From: Desulfovibrionaceae bacterium
GTDB taxonomy: Bacteria; Desulfobacterota; Desulfovibrionia; Desulfovibrionales; Desulfovibrionaceae
Assembly (NCBI GenBank): GCA_009782775.1
Contig: WRIL01000004.1
Span: 1-64,000 of the forward strand
DNA: 64,000 bases
Direction of reading: 5' to 3'
Numbering within the stretch: the first letter of the stretch is position 1; the number at the start of each line of letters is the position of its first letter. Under the pieces are notes generated by a model. The model ran no database searches. It was not told where the DNA came from and worked only from the letters and a program-made list of their open reading frames with translations. This document shows, one piece after another, positions 16,200-25,368 of the stretch. The translations under genes were made by a program, and so were the position numbers.

Positions 16200-16653
16200 C
16201 AAAAATCCTTTCCTCCGGCACAACTTTCAGTAAAAAGCCGGCGCTGACATCGGCATGCAGACGCGCCCGCAACTCGAATTCGCCCAAGGTGCGGATGGGG
16301 CCGTCCATGAGAATACGGTGGCGATCCACCTCGATGCCCTGTTTGGCCAGTTCGCCGGCAATCATCATCGCGGTGACCGAACCGTAAAGCTTATCATTGT
16401 CGCCAACCCGCATGGCAATACGAATTTCCAGACCTTCAATGCGCCCGGCCAGATCTGCGGCCGAGCCGCGCACGGCCTCCATCTTGGCCTGGAGCTTTTT
16501 GCGCTCCAGTTCAAAAACTTTCAGGTTGGACGGAGTGGCCGGCATGGCGAGGCCTTTCGGCAAAAGACAGTTGCGTCCGTAGCCTCCCCGCACCTGAACG
16601 ATATCGCCCAGACGACCGAGTTTCTCCACATCCGCCCTGAGAATGACTTTCAT
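16129..16653 (-). CDS. rplI: Ribosomal protein bL9
   Basis: 174 residues, standard bL9 with an N-terminal MKVILRADVEKLGRLGD and GGYGRNCLLPKGLA, a long central helix, and a C-terminal domain ending near 150. The final 22 residues or so are a Pro/Ala/Glu tail, and this is the part that overlaps dnaB. AGGAGG precedes the start. Structural component near the L1 stalk that limits frameshifting. Third gene of rpsF-rpsR-rplI-dnaB. Confidence 0.97.
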   Translation of the reverse strand: MKVILRADVEKLGRLGDIVQVRGGYGRNCLLPKGLAMPATPSNLKVFELERKKLQAKMEAVRGSAADLAGRIEGLEIRIAMRVGDNDKLYGSVTAMMIAGELAKQGIEVDRHRILMDGPIRTLGEFELRARLHADVSAGFLLKVVPEERIFDDNAPSPSPAPQETAPAEAEPAE

Positions 16654-16662
16654 GCCTGCCTC

Positions 16663-16932
16663 CTATATCACGCTCTTCTTGAGCACTTCAGAAGAGTGAG
16701 TGGCGGTGTAAATCATAAAGCCCATCTGGCGGGCGCGTTTAATCTCCACGGTCAGGGCGCGCTGATGAAAGGCGCAGGTCCCGGTGACGCGCCGGGCGAT
16801 GATCTTGCCGCGCTCGTTGACAAATTCGCGCAGGATGTCCGGACGCTTGTAATCCAAGGGGGTGTCCTTTTCCGCGCAGAAACGGCAAAATTTACGGCGG
16901 GGGGCGAATTTCTTCCTGGGGTTATTGTACAT
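16663..16932 (-). CDS. rpsR: Ribosomal protein bS18
   Basis: 89 residues with FCRFCAEK and the conserved [27 protein letters not shown]. It is the usual partner of bS6 on the 30S platform. It retains the CxxC and a third Cys, the zinc-type version. The start overlaps the end of rpsF by 11 nt, so coupled translation is likely. Confidence 0.97.
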   Translation of the reverse strand: MYNNPRKKFAPRRKFCRFCAEKDTPLDYKRPDILREFVNERGKIIARRVTGTCAFHQRALTVEIKRARQMGFMIYTATHSSEVLKKSVI

Positions 16933-17233
16933 CGGCTTCCTCCCCGGCCTCTTCCAGCCTCACGGTGACAAAACGATAAAAATGCTCGTGGATGCGGATA
17001 TTCCGTTCCAGCTCGGCCACCAGAGACGGCGGCCCCTGGTAAACCAGGCGGACGTAATAGCCACGGGTATGCTTCCTGATAGGGTAAGCCAGATCCCGCA
17101 TACCCCAGTGGTCGCTCTCCAGCGCTTTGCCGCCTTCGCGCTCAATAACCCCGGTCAGTACGGCCAGGGCCTCTTCACGCGCCTCGCCGGAAAGCTCCGG
17201 ACTCAAGAGCAGCATGGTTTCAAACTTTCTCAT
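16922..17233 (-). CDS. rpsF: Ribosomal protein bS6
   Basis: 103 residues. The bS6 features are [15 protein letters not shown], the central [19 protein letters not shown], and the acidic C-terminus. First gene of the operon, with ribosome site AAGGAGAAGCGG-ATG and a good sigma-70 promoter about 60 bp upstream. Binds bS18 and 16S rRNA in the platform. Confidence 0.97.
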   Translation of the reverse strand: MRKFETMLLLSPELSGEAREEALAVLTGVIEREGGKALESDHWGMRDLAYPIRKHTRGYYVRLVYQGPPSLVAELERNIRIHEHFYRFVTVRLEEAGEEADVQ

Positions 17234-17295
17234 CCGCTTCTCCTTATGGGCTTCGGCCCGCTCCTTTAAGAGGAACGCGCAAGGTTGAGCCGTAT

Positions 17296-17324
17296 CCCAT
17301 ACAGCGGCGGTGAAAGGCTGTCAA
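17296..17324 (-). promoter_or_regulatory. Sigma-70 promoter of the rpsF operon
   Basis: On the minus strand TTGACA (17324-17319), a 17-nt spacer, then TATGGG (17301-17296). The predicted start is about 55 nt before rpsF. The -35 is perfect; the -10 matches weakly at its end. Confidence 0.6.
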
Positions 17325-17501
17325 GGTTTTTTGGGACGATCGCGAAGCCCGTTCGGGAAGCGCCCCGGTTGCGCTTTGGCATTATCTTTGCAATTATGCC
17401 CCCAGGAAAAGCGGTTCCCGTCAAAAAAACACCAACGCGCCGGAGCCGCGCCGGGACAAACCCGGACAAAAACAGGCGCGGGCGTGGGAGTAGCGGCAAG
17501 A

Positions 17502-17945
17502 ATGGCCTTCAAGTTCGGATTGGAAAGGGTGCTGGATTACCGCCGACAACGTGAAGACCAGGCCATGCAGAATCTGGCCGTAGCCGTACGGAAGCAGGAA
17601 GCGGAGGAATTGCGCCGGGAACGCCTGAAAGAAGAACTGGACGCCCAGGAAAAGGCCATGGCCTCACGCCTGGCCGATGCCGGGCAACGCTGGCTCACTA
17701 TGAGCTTCATCAAGGCTCTGCGAGAAGATATATTTACGGCCACGGCGAACCTGGAACTCCTGTGGGAGGAAACACGGCGTCTCCAGGCCGAACTGCTGGA
17801 AAAGTCCAAGGAAAAAAAGCTGTTGGATAGTCTGAAAGAGCGGCAGGCCGAACGCCATGCCCGGGAAGAAAACCTCAGGGAGCAACGGGAAAATGACGAA
17901 ACGACAACCATCCGGCACGGGCAAAAGGCCCACGCGCTTCTGTAA
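17502..17945 (+). CDS. fliJ: FliJ-like flagellar export protein
   Basis: 147 residues, almost entirely heptad-rich coiled coil with many Glu, Arg, Lys and Leu. It begins MAFKFGLERVLDYRRQREDQA, the typical FliJ N-terminus. FliJ is a small cytoplasmic component of the flagellar type III export ATPase complex and escorts chaperones. I start at the ATG at 17502, not at the longer open frame (17310), because coding character begins here. It overlaps the next gene, a MotE-like protein, by 53 nt. The rest of the flagellar operon is not in this window. Family assignment rests on length, N-terminal pattern and neighbour. Confidence 0.75.
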   Translation: MAFKFGLERVLDYRRQREDQAMQNLAVAVRKQEAEELRRERLKEELDAQEKAMASRLADAGQRWLTMSFIKALREDIFTATANLELLWEETRRLQAELLEKSKEKKLLDSLKERQAERHAREENLREQRENDETTTIRHGQKAHALL

Positions 17946-18666
17946 ATTTCTGCTGCTGGCGGCCCTGGTAAAACTTAGCCTGCTGGGAATGATCCTGGCG
18001 GAGCCGTTTGTGCCCTCCATGCCGGCCTTCTGGCCCTTCACCGTGGAAAAACCCGAACTTGCCCTGTTTTCCGCCCCTGTCCTCCGGGAGAAACCTGAAA
18101 AAACCGCGGCCCCTCCGCCAGCGCCTGTCGTCCTGAATGCGGCCGCGCCGGAAAGCTCCGCGGAAACTCGTCCCGCGGAGTCCTCCCCCGCCTCCGCCAA
18201 GGCGCAGCCCCGTTCCCTGGCCGGCCTGGCCTTTGCCGCTTCCGCTAATCCTCCTTCCGCTCCCCTGGCTCAGGCCTCGTCCCAGCCGATCAACAGCCTG
18301 ACCCTGGACGCCATGAACCGCCGGCAGGAGGAATTGAACCGCCGGGAGCAGGAACTACGCAACCTGGAAACAGAGCTGAACGGCCGCCTGGAAGAAATGC
18401 AGGGCCTGGAAATGCGCCTGCAAACCATGCTCAGGGATGCCGAGGAAACACGGAGCGAAAAATACAAGCACCTGGTGGACGTGTTTGCCAACATGAAGGC
18501 CCGCCAAGCGGCGGAGGTGCTGGACAGCCTGGATGAAAAGATTGCCGTCAAGATTTTGGCCGGTATGCGCGGACGCCAGGCCGGCGAAATTCTTACCTAC
18601 GCTCCTTCGTTCAAGGCTGCCCGCCTCAGCGAAGCCCTGACCAGAATGCAGATGCCCCTGGAATGA
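17893..18666 (+). CDS. MotE-like flagellar/magnesium-transporter-N domain protein
   Basis: 257 residues from ATG 17893, preceded by GGGAG; a longer frame begins 12 codons earlier. In order: short basic N-terminus, one membrane segment (about 18-38: FLLLAALVKLSLLGMILA), Ala/Pro-rich linker (55-135), coiled coil of Glu/Arg-rich heptads (about 140-195), and a C-terminal MgtE-N-like helical domain (VFANMKARQAAEVLDSLDEKIAVKIL and the following repeat). This arrangement is that of MotE/FlaE-type periplasmic chaperones found with fliJ. It presumably helps motor assembly. Overlaps fliJ by 53 nt; its own stop overlaps the truA start (ATGA). Confidence 0.7.
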   Translation: MTKRQPSGTGKRPTRFCKFLLLAALVKLSLLGMILAEPFVPSMPAFWPFTVEKPELALFSAPVLREKPEKTAAPPPAPVVLNAAAPESSAETRPAESSPASAKAQPRSLAGLAFAASANPPSAPLAQASSQPINSLTLDAMNRRQEELNRREQELRNLETELNGRLEEMQGLEMRLQTMLRDAEETRSEKYKHLVDVFANMKARQAAEVLDSLDEKIAVKILAGMRGRQAGEILTYAPSFKAARLSEALTRMQMPLE

Positions 18667-19490
18667 ACGCCACCCCTGGGACCAAGCGCGTCAAACTCAC
18701 CCTGGCTTACATCGGCACGCACTTTGCCGGCTGGCAGGTTCAATCCCCCCAATCCCCCGGACAGGCGGGCGGGCATAGCGCCGTCCGCACGGTTCAGGGC
18801 GAGCTGGAAGCCGCCCTGGGCCGGCTTCTGGGCGAAACGGTGCGGGTGCACGGCGCCGGACGCACCGATGCCGGCGTGCATGCCGATATGCAGGTGGCCC
18901 ATTTTGACGCGCCGGAACATCTGGCCCATATCAACTGGCCGGCGGCCCTGCGCAGGCTCCTGCCTCCGGATCTGGACGTGCTCCTGGCGGAAGAAGTTCC
19001 CCCGGGTTTTCACGCCCGCTTCAGCGCCACCGGCAAAGTCTATACCTATGTCCTGAGCTTGTCCTCAAGCCCCCCCCCGCCCAAGCTGCGCCCCTTTGTA
19101 TGGAGCGCCGGTCCCCTGGACCTGGAACGCATGGATCAAGCCGCCCTGCCCCTCTTGGGCGAACACGACTTCGCCGCCTTCCGGAACGCCGGGAACGAGA
19201 CCGCGAGCAGCACGCGCCGTCTGGATCAGATCCTGCGCCTGTCCTGGAACCCTTTCCCGGAAAGCCCCGCAGGGCACAGAGCGCCCGGCCTCTACTGGGC
19301 CTGGCGTTTCACCGGCAACGGCTTCTTGAAACAGATGGTCCGCAACCTCATGGGTTTTCTGGCGGCAGTGGGGCGCGGAAAACTCTCCCCCGAGGACGCG
19401 GGGCGCATCCTGGCCGGCAGGGACCGCCGCGCACTGCCCAGCGCCGCCGCCCCGGCCAGGGGGCTGACCCTGAGCCGGGTGCTCTACTAA
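18663..19490 (+). CDS. truA: tRNA pseudouridine(38-40) synthase TruA
   Basis: 275 residues. The catalytic aspartate is D69 in GAGRTDAGVHA, the TruA signature. Other conserved segments are FHARFSA, GEHDFAAFRNAG and GFLKQMVRNLMGFL. It modifies U38-U40 in the anticodon arm of many tRNAs; cytoplasmic. A Pro/Gly-rich insertion (about 27-40) after the first strand is unusual. Start overlaps the preceding stop. Convergent with the export operon (7-bp gap). Confidence 0.95.
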   Translation: MNATPGTKRVKLTLAYIGTHFAGWQVQSPQSPGQAGGHSAVRTVQGELEAALGRLLGETVRVHGAGRTDAGVHADMQVAHFDAPEHLAHINWPAALRRLLPPDLDVLLAEEVPPGFHARFSATGKVYTYVLSLSSSPPPPKLRPFVWSAGPLDLERMDQAALPLLGEHDFAAFRNAGNETASSTRRLDQILRLSWNPFPESPAGHRAPGLYWAWRFTGNGFLKQMVRNLMGFLAAVGRGKLSPEDAGRILAGRDRRALPSAAAPARGLTLSRVLY

Positions 19491-19497
19491 ACGGCCC

Positions 19498-20718
19498 CTA
19501 CTCCCAATTTTTCAGGGCCGTGACCACTTCCACCCGCGAGGCCTGGCGGGCGGGCCAGGCCCCGGCCACCACCCCGGCCAGCACCGAGGCGGCGGCGGCC
19601 CCCAGGCAAAACAGCGGCTCATAAACGAAGGGCAGGCCGCCCACGGCATAGATCAGCGTCACCAGGGCCAGGGAGATCAGCACCCCCAGCCCGCCGCCCG
19701 TGCCGGCCATAATGCCGGCCTCGGACAAAAATTGGCGGATGATCGCCCGGCGGCTGGCCCCCACCGCCCGGCGCACGCCGATCTCCAACTGCCTGGCCCG
19801 GACCAGGAGAATCATGATGGAAAAAATGCCCAGGCCGCCTACCACAAAGGAAATCAGGGCGCTGAGCACCCCCAGGCTGGTCACCAGGTCCAACACTTCG
19901 TTACGCAGCCTGGCCGCGTCTTCAGCCGAAGACACCCGGAAGTCATCCCGCTGCCCCGGCCCGATGTTATGGCGCTCCCGCAGCAGGGTGAAAAGGCTGT
20001 TCTTGGCCGCCTGCACGCTGGCGCCGTCCAGCAGATTCAGGTAAATGCCGTCAAGGCGCGAAGAATTGAGCAGTCGGCGCTGATAGGTGCGCAAAGGAAT
20101 AAAGAGCTGTTCGTCAAAGCTGCTTCCCCCGAAATCAGCGCCCTTGGCCTCAAGTATCCCCACCACCTGGTAGCGGGTCTGGGCGATATAAAGCTCCTGC
20201 CCACAACCCGCGGCCGGATCCCCGAACAAACGTTCCGCCAGGGCATTGCCCAGCACGCAGACCCGGGCCAGATTCTCTTCATCATCATCTTCCAAAAAAC
20301 GCCCGACCAGGAGTTCCAGGGAACGCACCCGCAGATAGGCGGCTTCGGCCCCGACCACCTGGCCGTTGGTTTGCAGGTTGCCGGCCCGCACCCGCCGGCC
20401 GCCCTGCATGAACATGCTCATGCCGGCTATTTCCGGCAGGCTCCGGCGGATGGCCTCCGCGTCCTCCAGAGTCAAGGTGGCGGTAATGCCCAGGCTGGAA
20501 CCGGTATTGGTGCGCCCGAAACGTACGCTCTGCGCCCTCACCTGCACCAGGTTGGGACCGAGCTTCTGGGTTTCCAAATCCGCCTGCCGGACCATGGAAG
20601 AACCGATGTGCGTGACCGCCGTCAGCACCAAAGTGCCCAAAAAAACCCCCAGGATGGCCAGGACCGTGCGCAATTTGTGCGCCGACAGAGACTTGAGGGC
20701 GATGGACAGGCCGCGCAT
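19498..20718 (-). CDS. MacB-like ABC exporter permease, second copy
   Basis: 406 residues. One membrane segment near the N-terminus (IALKSLSAHKLRTVLAILGVFLGTLVL), a large periplasmic domain (about 50-275), and three C-terminal membrane segments separated by the ARQLEIGVRRAVGASRRAII motif typical of FtsX/MacB permeases, ending VVTALKNWE. Start ATG at 20718, one nt after the preceding stop. It lacks the ATPase that MacB usually carries, because that is encoded separately. Last gene of the four-gene operon. It likely pairs with the 20720-21994 permease as a heterodimer. Confidence 0.85.
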   Translation of the reverse strand: MRGLSIALKSLSAHKLRTVLAILGVFLGTLVLTAVTHIGSSMVRQADLETQKLGPNLVQVRAQSVRFGRTNTGSSLGITATLTLEDAEAIRRSLPEIAGMSMFMQGGRRVRAGNLQTNGQVVGAEAAYLRVRSLELLVGRFLEDDDEENLARVCVLGNALAERLFGDPAAGCGQELYIAQTRYQVVGILEAKGADFGGSSFDEQLFIPLRTYQRRLLNSSRLDGIYLNLLDGASVQAAKNSLFTLLRERHNIGPGQRDDFRVSSAEDAARLRNEVLDLVTSLGVLSALISFVVGGLGIFSIMILLVRARQLEIGVRRAVGASRRAIIRQFLSEAGIMAGTGGGLGVLISLALVTLIYAVGGLPFVYEPLFCLGAAAASVLAGVVAGAWPARQASRVEVVTALKNWE

Positions 20719-20719
20719 T

Positions 20720-21994
20720 TCAGGCGGACTGCCCTTTAAGGGCGCTGATGGGTTCCAGCCCGGCGGCCCGGCGGGCCGGCCTGAGGCCGAAGACAATGCC
20801 CACCAACACCGCGGCCAGCAGGGAACACACAAAGACAAAGGGGGAAAATTCAATGCTGAACAGGGTGCTGGTGACCGTAAGGCCGATGATCATGCCCCAG
20901 ATCACCCCCAACCCCGCCCCACCCAAGGTCAAAAGCACGGATTCGCATAAAAATTGCAAAGTGATGGCCAGACCCGGAGCGCCCAGGGCCTTGCGCAGGC
21001 CGATCTCCGTGCCGCGCTCGGAGACGGATATGTAAAAGAGGTTGGCCAGGACGAAACCGCTCACGCACATGGCCGCCAGGGCGGTAATGCCCAGGAAGAT
21101 GAACAGGCCATTCTTGATCAGGTTTATGAAACGCTGGATGTCCAGCGAGGTCACCACGCTGAAATCATTGGGCCGGTCCCCGTCCAGGCCGTGCAGATAA
21201 CGAAGCAGGCTGGTCACATTGGCGGCGTGGGCGTCCATGTTCTGCGGATCCTCAAATTTGAGACGCACGTTCTGGAAATAATGCCTGTCCTGGTTAAAAC
21301 GCTTGATCATGGTGCTCAGGGGGATGGCCACGGTATAATCCATTTCGTCGGATCCGGAAGACCCCCTTGAACTCAGGACGCCGATGACCGTAAACGGGGT
21401 CTTGGCCAGCAGGATGCCGCGACCCACCGGGTTCTCATCCCCGAAAAGCTCGCTTGCGACCTCCATGCCCAGGAGCACCACGCTCTCGCCCCGTTCCATG
21501 TCCGCCACGCTGATATCCCGCCCTTGGGCCAAGGGCCAGTCCCAAGTGCGGCAGAAATCCTCGGTGCTGCCCATGACCATGTCCTTCTGGTAATTCCGGC
21601 TGCCGTTCACCAACGAAACCGAACCCCTGAAGGATAAGGGCGCCGCTATATACACTCCCGGCAGGGAACGGCGCAACTCGTTCACATCCCCCACGGAAAT
21701 GGTGCGCGTGCGCTGCCCCACGGCCCTGGAAAACATGTTCCCCCCGCGCACAAAGGCCGCGTCCGGCCCGAAGATGCGCACCATGTCGTCAATGCGCCGG
21801 TTGGCTCCCTCCATGGTGGCGGTGATCACTGAAAGGGAGGCTATGCCCAGAGACACGGCCACCGTCACGAAGACGCTGCGCAGGCGATAGGCGAGCACCG
21901 CCCTCCAGGCCTGCCCCAGGGCTGTGCCCAGGAGCGCGGTCCAGACCCGCGCCTGTGGGGGCAGCTTATGGCTTATGGCCGCTATCGCTGTCAA
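20720..21994 (-). CDS. MacB-like ABC exporter permease, first copy
   Basis: 424 residues. N-terminal membrane segment (about 35-58), periplasmic domain (about 65-300), three C-terminal membrane segments with SERGTEIGLRKALGAPGLAI between them, ending RRAAGLEPISALKGQSA. FtsX-type. Its start overlaps the end of the ATPase gene by 29 nt, so coupled translation is likely. Together with the adaptor and the ATPase it forms a MacA-MacB-type exporter. Substrate (drug, lipoprotein, siderophore or peptide) cannot be told from sequence. Confidence 0.85.
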   Translation of the reverse strand: MTAIAAISHKLPPQARVWTALLGTALGQAWRAVLAYRLRSVFVTVAVSLGIASLSVITATMEGANRRIDDMVRIFGPDAAFVRGGNMFSRAVGQRTRTISVGDVNELRRSLPGVYIAAPLSFRGSVSLVNGSRNYQKDMVMGSTEDFCRTWDWPLAQGRDISVADMERGESVVLLGMEVASELFGDENPVGRGILLAKTPFTVIGVLSSRGSSGSDEMDYTVAIPLSTMIKRFNQDRHYFQNVRLKFEDPQNMDAHAANVTSLLRYLHGLDGDRPNDFSVVTSLDIQRFINLIKNGLFIFLGITALAAMCVSGFVLANLFYISVSERGTEIGLRKALGAPGLAITLQFLCESVLLTLGGAGLGVIWGMIIGLTVTSTLFSIEFSPFVFVCSLLAAVLVGIVFGLRPARRAAGLEPISALKGQSA

Positions 21995-22700
21995 TTAACC
22001 CATCCTTGATCAGGATGCGCCGCCCGGCATAGGCGGCGGTTTCGGCATCATGGGTCACCAGGATGATGGTCTGCCCTTCACGGTTGAACTTGTTCAGCAA
22101 ATCCATGATGTCCCGGCTGGTTTGAGAATCAAGCTGCCCGGTAGGCTCATCGGCCAGGATCAGCGAAGGCTCGTTATACAGCGCCCTGGCCAGAGCCACG
22201 CGTTGCTGCTGCCCGCCGGAAAGGCGGGCCGGCAGAAAATCCATGCGATCCCCCAATCCGACATCCTCCAACAGCAAAGCCGCCCTTTCCTGCCCGCGTT
22301 TATGGGTTTTGCCGCTGTACAAGCCTGGCAGCATGACGTTTTCCAGGGCCGTGGCATAGGGGATGAGGTAGAAATTCTGAAAGACGAAACCGGTAGTGTC
22401 GGCGCGACGGGCGCTCAGGGCTTCGTCATCCAGGCTGGAAACATTCTGGCCGTCAAGCTCGTAAAGGCCGTCGCTGGCCCGATCCAGAAGCCCCAGAATC
22501 TGCAGCAGGGTGGATTTGCCGGAGCCGGAAGCGCCCTGGATGGCCACGAATTCCCCACGGCGCACCTCAAAGCTGATGCCCTTGAGCACCCGCACCTCCT
22601 GATCCGCCTGCCGGAAAGTCCGGGTGAGATCCGCCAGACGCACCACCAGAGCCCGCTCTTGGGACCGCTCTTGGGCCGGCTTGCGAGACTGCTTAGGCAT
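21966..22700 (-). CDS. ABC exporter ATPase (MacB/LolD type)
   Basis: 244 residues. Walker A GASGSGKST, signature LSGGQQQRVALARAL, Walker B ILADEPTGQLDS, and the switch His in ILVTHDAE. Fits the LolD/MacB ATPase clade. It follows the adaptor gene with a 3-nt gap and overlaps the first permease. Drives the exporter. Confidence 0.9.
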   Translation of the reverse strand: MPKQSRKPAQERSQERALVVRLADLTRTFRQADQEVRVLKGISFEVRRGEFVAIQGASGSGKSTLLQILGLLDRASDGLYELDGQNVSSLDDEALSARRADTTGFVFQNFYLIPYATALENVMLPGLYSGKTHKRGQERAALLLEDVGLGDRMDFLPARLSGGQQQRVALARALYNEPSLILADEPTGQLDSQTSRDIMDLLNKFNREGQTIILVTHDAETAAYAGRRILIKDGLIDSDSGHKP

Positions 22701-22703
22701 AAG

Positions 22704-24074
22704 CTAACGCGGACGCCCGCCGCCCGCTCCTCCCATGCCTCCACCCGGTCCCATCTGCATCTGCCTAGCCGCGGTGGGCATGGCGCTGGTGACATCTTTA
22801 CCCAAGATCAGGCGGGTGGCCACCTCTTCACCTTCGACCAGTCCTTTCAGCACCTCGCTGTTCTCGCCACCGCGCAGCCCCAGACGCACCTTGGCCTGCT
22901 CCACCCGGCCTCCACGCCGCACAAAGACCACCTGGGAGCCGTCAATCCACTTGATGGCCTCATTGGGGATGTAAAGCGCATCTTCCTTGTTTTCCACATA
23001 GACCGTGCACTGGGTGGTCATTTCCGAACGCAGGGCAAGGGAATCATCCTTGGTCAGGGGTACGATGGTCTGGTAATAGACAATGCTGTCGCGAATTTCG
23101 GCCTCGGGATAAATACGGTGGATCCTGCCGATGAAGACCCGGCCCGGCAGGGCGTCCACCCGGAAGTCCACCCGCATTCCCGGCTGCAACTGCCCCACAT
23201 CGTTCTCGTCAATATATACCCACATCTCTTTGCGGGAGAGGTCCATGACCGTGATCAAGTTGGCCACCTGCAACCCGGCCACCACCGTCTCCCCTTCCTG
23301 GGCGGCAATCTGGCTGACCACTCCGTCCATGGGGGAACGGATGGTGGCGTAAGAAAGCTTGATTTCCGCCGAGGACAGCGAGGCCTCAGCCTGGATCCTG
23401 GTCTGCTCGGAGCTGTCCTTCTGCCGGACGAATTCCTCTTCCAGCCGGTGCAAGGCCGCCAGGGCCGCCTCCAGGGACTGCCGTCCGGTCACCGCCTTTT
23501 CCTGGGCCGAATCCAGGTTATTCTGCGAATCCAGCTTCTGCCCGGTGAGCTCCAACTGCCGCTTGTAGCTCAAGTTCGCATACTCGGCCGTGGCCCTGGC
23601 CGAAGCCACCCTGGCCTCGGCTTCCTTGATTTGCAAGGGATAACTTACCAGGATGCGCTCCTGCTCAATCTGGGCGCGCTTCAAGGCCGCCCCGGATTCC
23701 TCCACCAGGGCCTGCAGTTCGCGGTTGTCAATCTCAGCGATGACCTGCCCTTCAGTCACTTCATCCCCCACCCGCACATGCATTTTATGGATGATGCCCG
23801 TGGTGCGCGAACCGATTTTCACCGTGGCTCCCACCTCCGGCTTGATGATCCCGGTTGCGGAAAGAGTCTTGCTTACCACCCCGCGCTGGACCTTGACCGA
23901 AGCCAGAATCTGGGTTCCGGACCCGGAAAATCCCAAATAAATCAAAAAACCTATAGACCCCAGGGCCGCCAGCCCCAAGGCTATGGCCAGCCGGCGGCGC
24001 CGCTCGTAAAAGGCCCGCAAGCGGTCAACCGCGGATTTTAATACAGATTTCAATACAGGTTTCACATCCAGCAT
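22704..24074 (-). CDS. MacA-like periplasmic adaptor
   Basis: 456 residues from ATG 24074 (AAGGAG 8 nt before). One N-terminal membrane anchor (about 25-48), biotinyl-lipoyl-like half motifs, a coiled coil (about 110-230), and beta-barrel domains (HlyD/RND adaptor). The tail is Gly/Met-rich (MQMGPGGGMGGAGGGRPR). First gene of the operon; links the MacB-like permeases to an outer-membrane channel not encoded here. The longer frame to 24281 is rejected because the RBS is at 24074. Confidence 0.88.
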   Translation of the reverse strand: MLDVKPVLKSVLKSAVDRLRAFYERRRRLAIALGLAALGSIGFLIYLGFSGSGTQILASVKVQRGVVSKTLSATGIIKPEVGATVKIGSRTTGIIHKMHVRVGDEVTEGQVIAEIDNRELQALVEESGAALKRAQIEQERILVSYPLQIKEAEARVASARATAEYANLSYKRQLELTGQKLDSQNNLDSAQEKAVTGRQSLEAALAALHRLEEEFVRQKDSSEQTRIQAEASLSSAEIKLSYATIRSPMDGVVSQIAAQEGETVVAGLQVANLITVMDLSRKEMWVYIDENDVGQLQPGMRVDFRVDALPGRVFIGRIHRIYPEAEIRDSIVYYQTIVPLTKDDSLALRSEMTTQCTVYVENKEDALYIPNEAIKWIDGSQVVFVRRGGRVEQAKVRLGLRGGENSEVLKGLVEGEEVATRLILGKDVTSAMPTAARQMQMGPGGGMGGAGGGRPR

Positions 24075-24279
24075 CTGCCGCGCTCCTTGGGGGCAATGTA
24101 ATGCCTGAACGCAAAAAAGAAAAGCCAAGATTTCGGAATCTTGCCGCAATCCCCGGAGCCTTGACCGGCTCCGCCTTGCCGAGACACGCCGCCATCCTGT
24201 CCGGCGCGACCCCCTCGCGCCAGCCCGCTTTTTGACATTCCCCGGCCGCCGGGTTATTCCGGTTCCGGAGAATAAATCC

Positions 24280-25341
24280 ATGAATATGCTTTATACAAAT
24301 TTTCACATTGGAGACGGCGGCGGACATGTCACCTATATTTTATCCCTGATAAAAAATACCCCCAATAATACCTATGTCGCCTGCCCTGGGAGCAGTTCAT
24401 TATACAAAATACTAAAAAGTGACGGCTATGATAACCTTATCGATATAGTTTTTTATTACAGGATAACAGATATTGTAAAAATAATTAAAACCGCCAGATT
24501 ATTTGCAAAATACATTGAAGAATATAAAATTGACATTGTTCACACTAACGGTTCACCCGATAATCGCATGGCTTTATACGCCTCGTTGTTTTGTAAAAGA
24601 AAATTTAAGGTTGTTTTCACCAAGCATAATGCCAAAAGAATCCATACAAAACTGCGCTTGAACAAATTCAACGACGCTGTTGTCTTTGTGTCGGAATACG
24701 CCAGACGGGCCACGGTCGGCGATGTGAAAATGCCGCATTACCATGTAATCCGCAATGGCATAGATTTGGAATACTGGCGGAGTAAAACTCCGGCACATAC
24801 GGGAAACGCCCTGCGACTGATCAGCACGGCCGGCACCCGCATGAGCAAGGGCTGGATGTTCCTGCTGGAGGCCCTGGCATCCTTATTGCCGGAAGAGCGG
24901 CAGCGCCTGTCGGTCACTATCCTGGGGGATATTCCTTCTGAAGAGGCGCGGAGCAAGGCTGCGGCCCTTTTTCCGGCGGAATTTCCCGGTTTTTTCCCGG
25001 ATCCCCGCCCCTGGCTGGAAAAGGCCGATATCGGCTTCATCCTTTCTCATACAGATACGGAAACCAGCAGTTTTGCCAGCAAGGAAATGCTCTCCATGGG
25101 CCTGCCGCTGATCAGCAGCGATTATCCCAATTACATGGAAAATATTGATGACTCTTGCGGCTGGGTGACCGAGCGGCGGAACCCGGAATCCATCGCCCTG
25201 ACGCTGCGGCGGATCCTGGGCATGTCCCCGGAGGAATTGAGCGCCATGAAACTTAATGCGCGGAAGAAAGCGGAAGATTCCTTTTCTATCAAGCGCATGG
25301 CGGAAGAAACCCAGGCTATGTATGAAAAATTGTTATGCTAA
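24280..25341 (+). CDS. Glycosyltransferase family 4-like protein
   Basis: 353 residues. The N-terminal domain (1-165) has a GGGHVTYILSL donor-side loop, HTNGSPDNRMALYAS and VVFTKHNAKRIH. The C-terminal GT-B domain (about 165-353) has the usual ETSSFASKEMLSMGLPLISS motif (a GT4 EX7E-like region). Adds a sugar to a polysaccharide or lipid at the cytoplasmic face. The start at 24280 is preceded by GGAG. The first 500 nt are strikingly AT-rich and the last 560 are GC-rich, a composition break near 24780 that suggests transfer or a hybrid origin. Its stop codon is part of the target duplication of the adjacent mobile cassette. Confidence 0.75.
   Translation: MNMLYTNFHIGDGGGHVTYILSLIKNTPNNTYVACPGSSSLYKILKSDGYDNLIDIVFYYRITDIVKIIKTARLFAKYIEEYKIDIVHTNGSPDNRMALYASLFCKRKFKVVFTKHNAKRIHTKLRLNKFNDAVVFVSEYARRATVGDVKMPHYHVIRNGIDLEYWRSKTPAHTGNALRLISTAGTRMSKGWMFLLEALASLLPEERQRLSVTILGDIPSEEARSKAAALFPAEFPGFFPDPRPWLEKADIGFILSHTDTETSSFASKEMLSMGLPLISSDYPNYMENIDDSCGWVTERRNPESIALTLRRILGMSPEELSAMKLNARKKAEDSFSIKRMAEETQAMYEKLLC
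25334..25341. repeat. Target-site duplication, left copy
   Basis: TATGCTAA, identical to 27102-27109. It contains the TAA stop of the glycosyltransferase (25339-25341). Confidence 0.85.
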
Positions 25342-25368
25342 GGCTGTGTTATAGAAAATGGTTGACAA
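25342..25368. repeat. Left terminal inverted repeat
   Basis: Begins GGCTGTGTTATAGAAAATGG and ends with TTGACAA, so its inner end supplies a -35 hexamer. Mirrors 27075-27101 with mismatches only at positions 10 and 25. Confidence 0.85.

Noticed and set aside
22050-24041. 663-residue plus-strand open frame antisense to the exporter operon
   Set aside because: Covers parts of two real minus-strand genes with Walker motifs and adaptor signatures.
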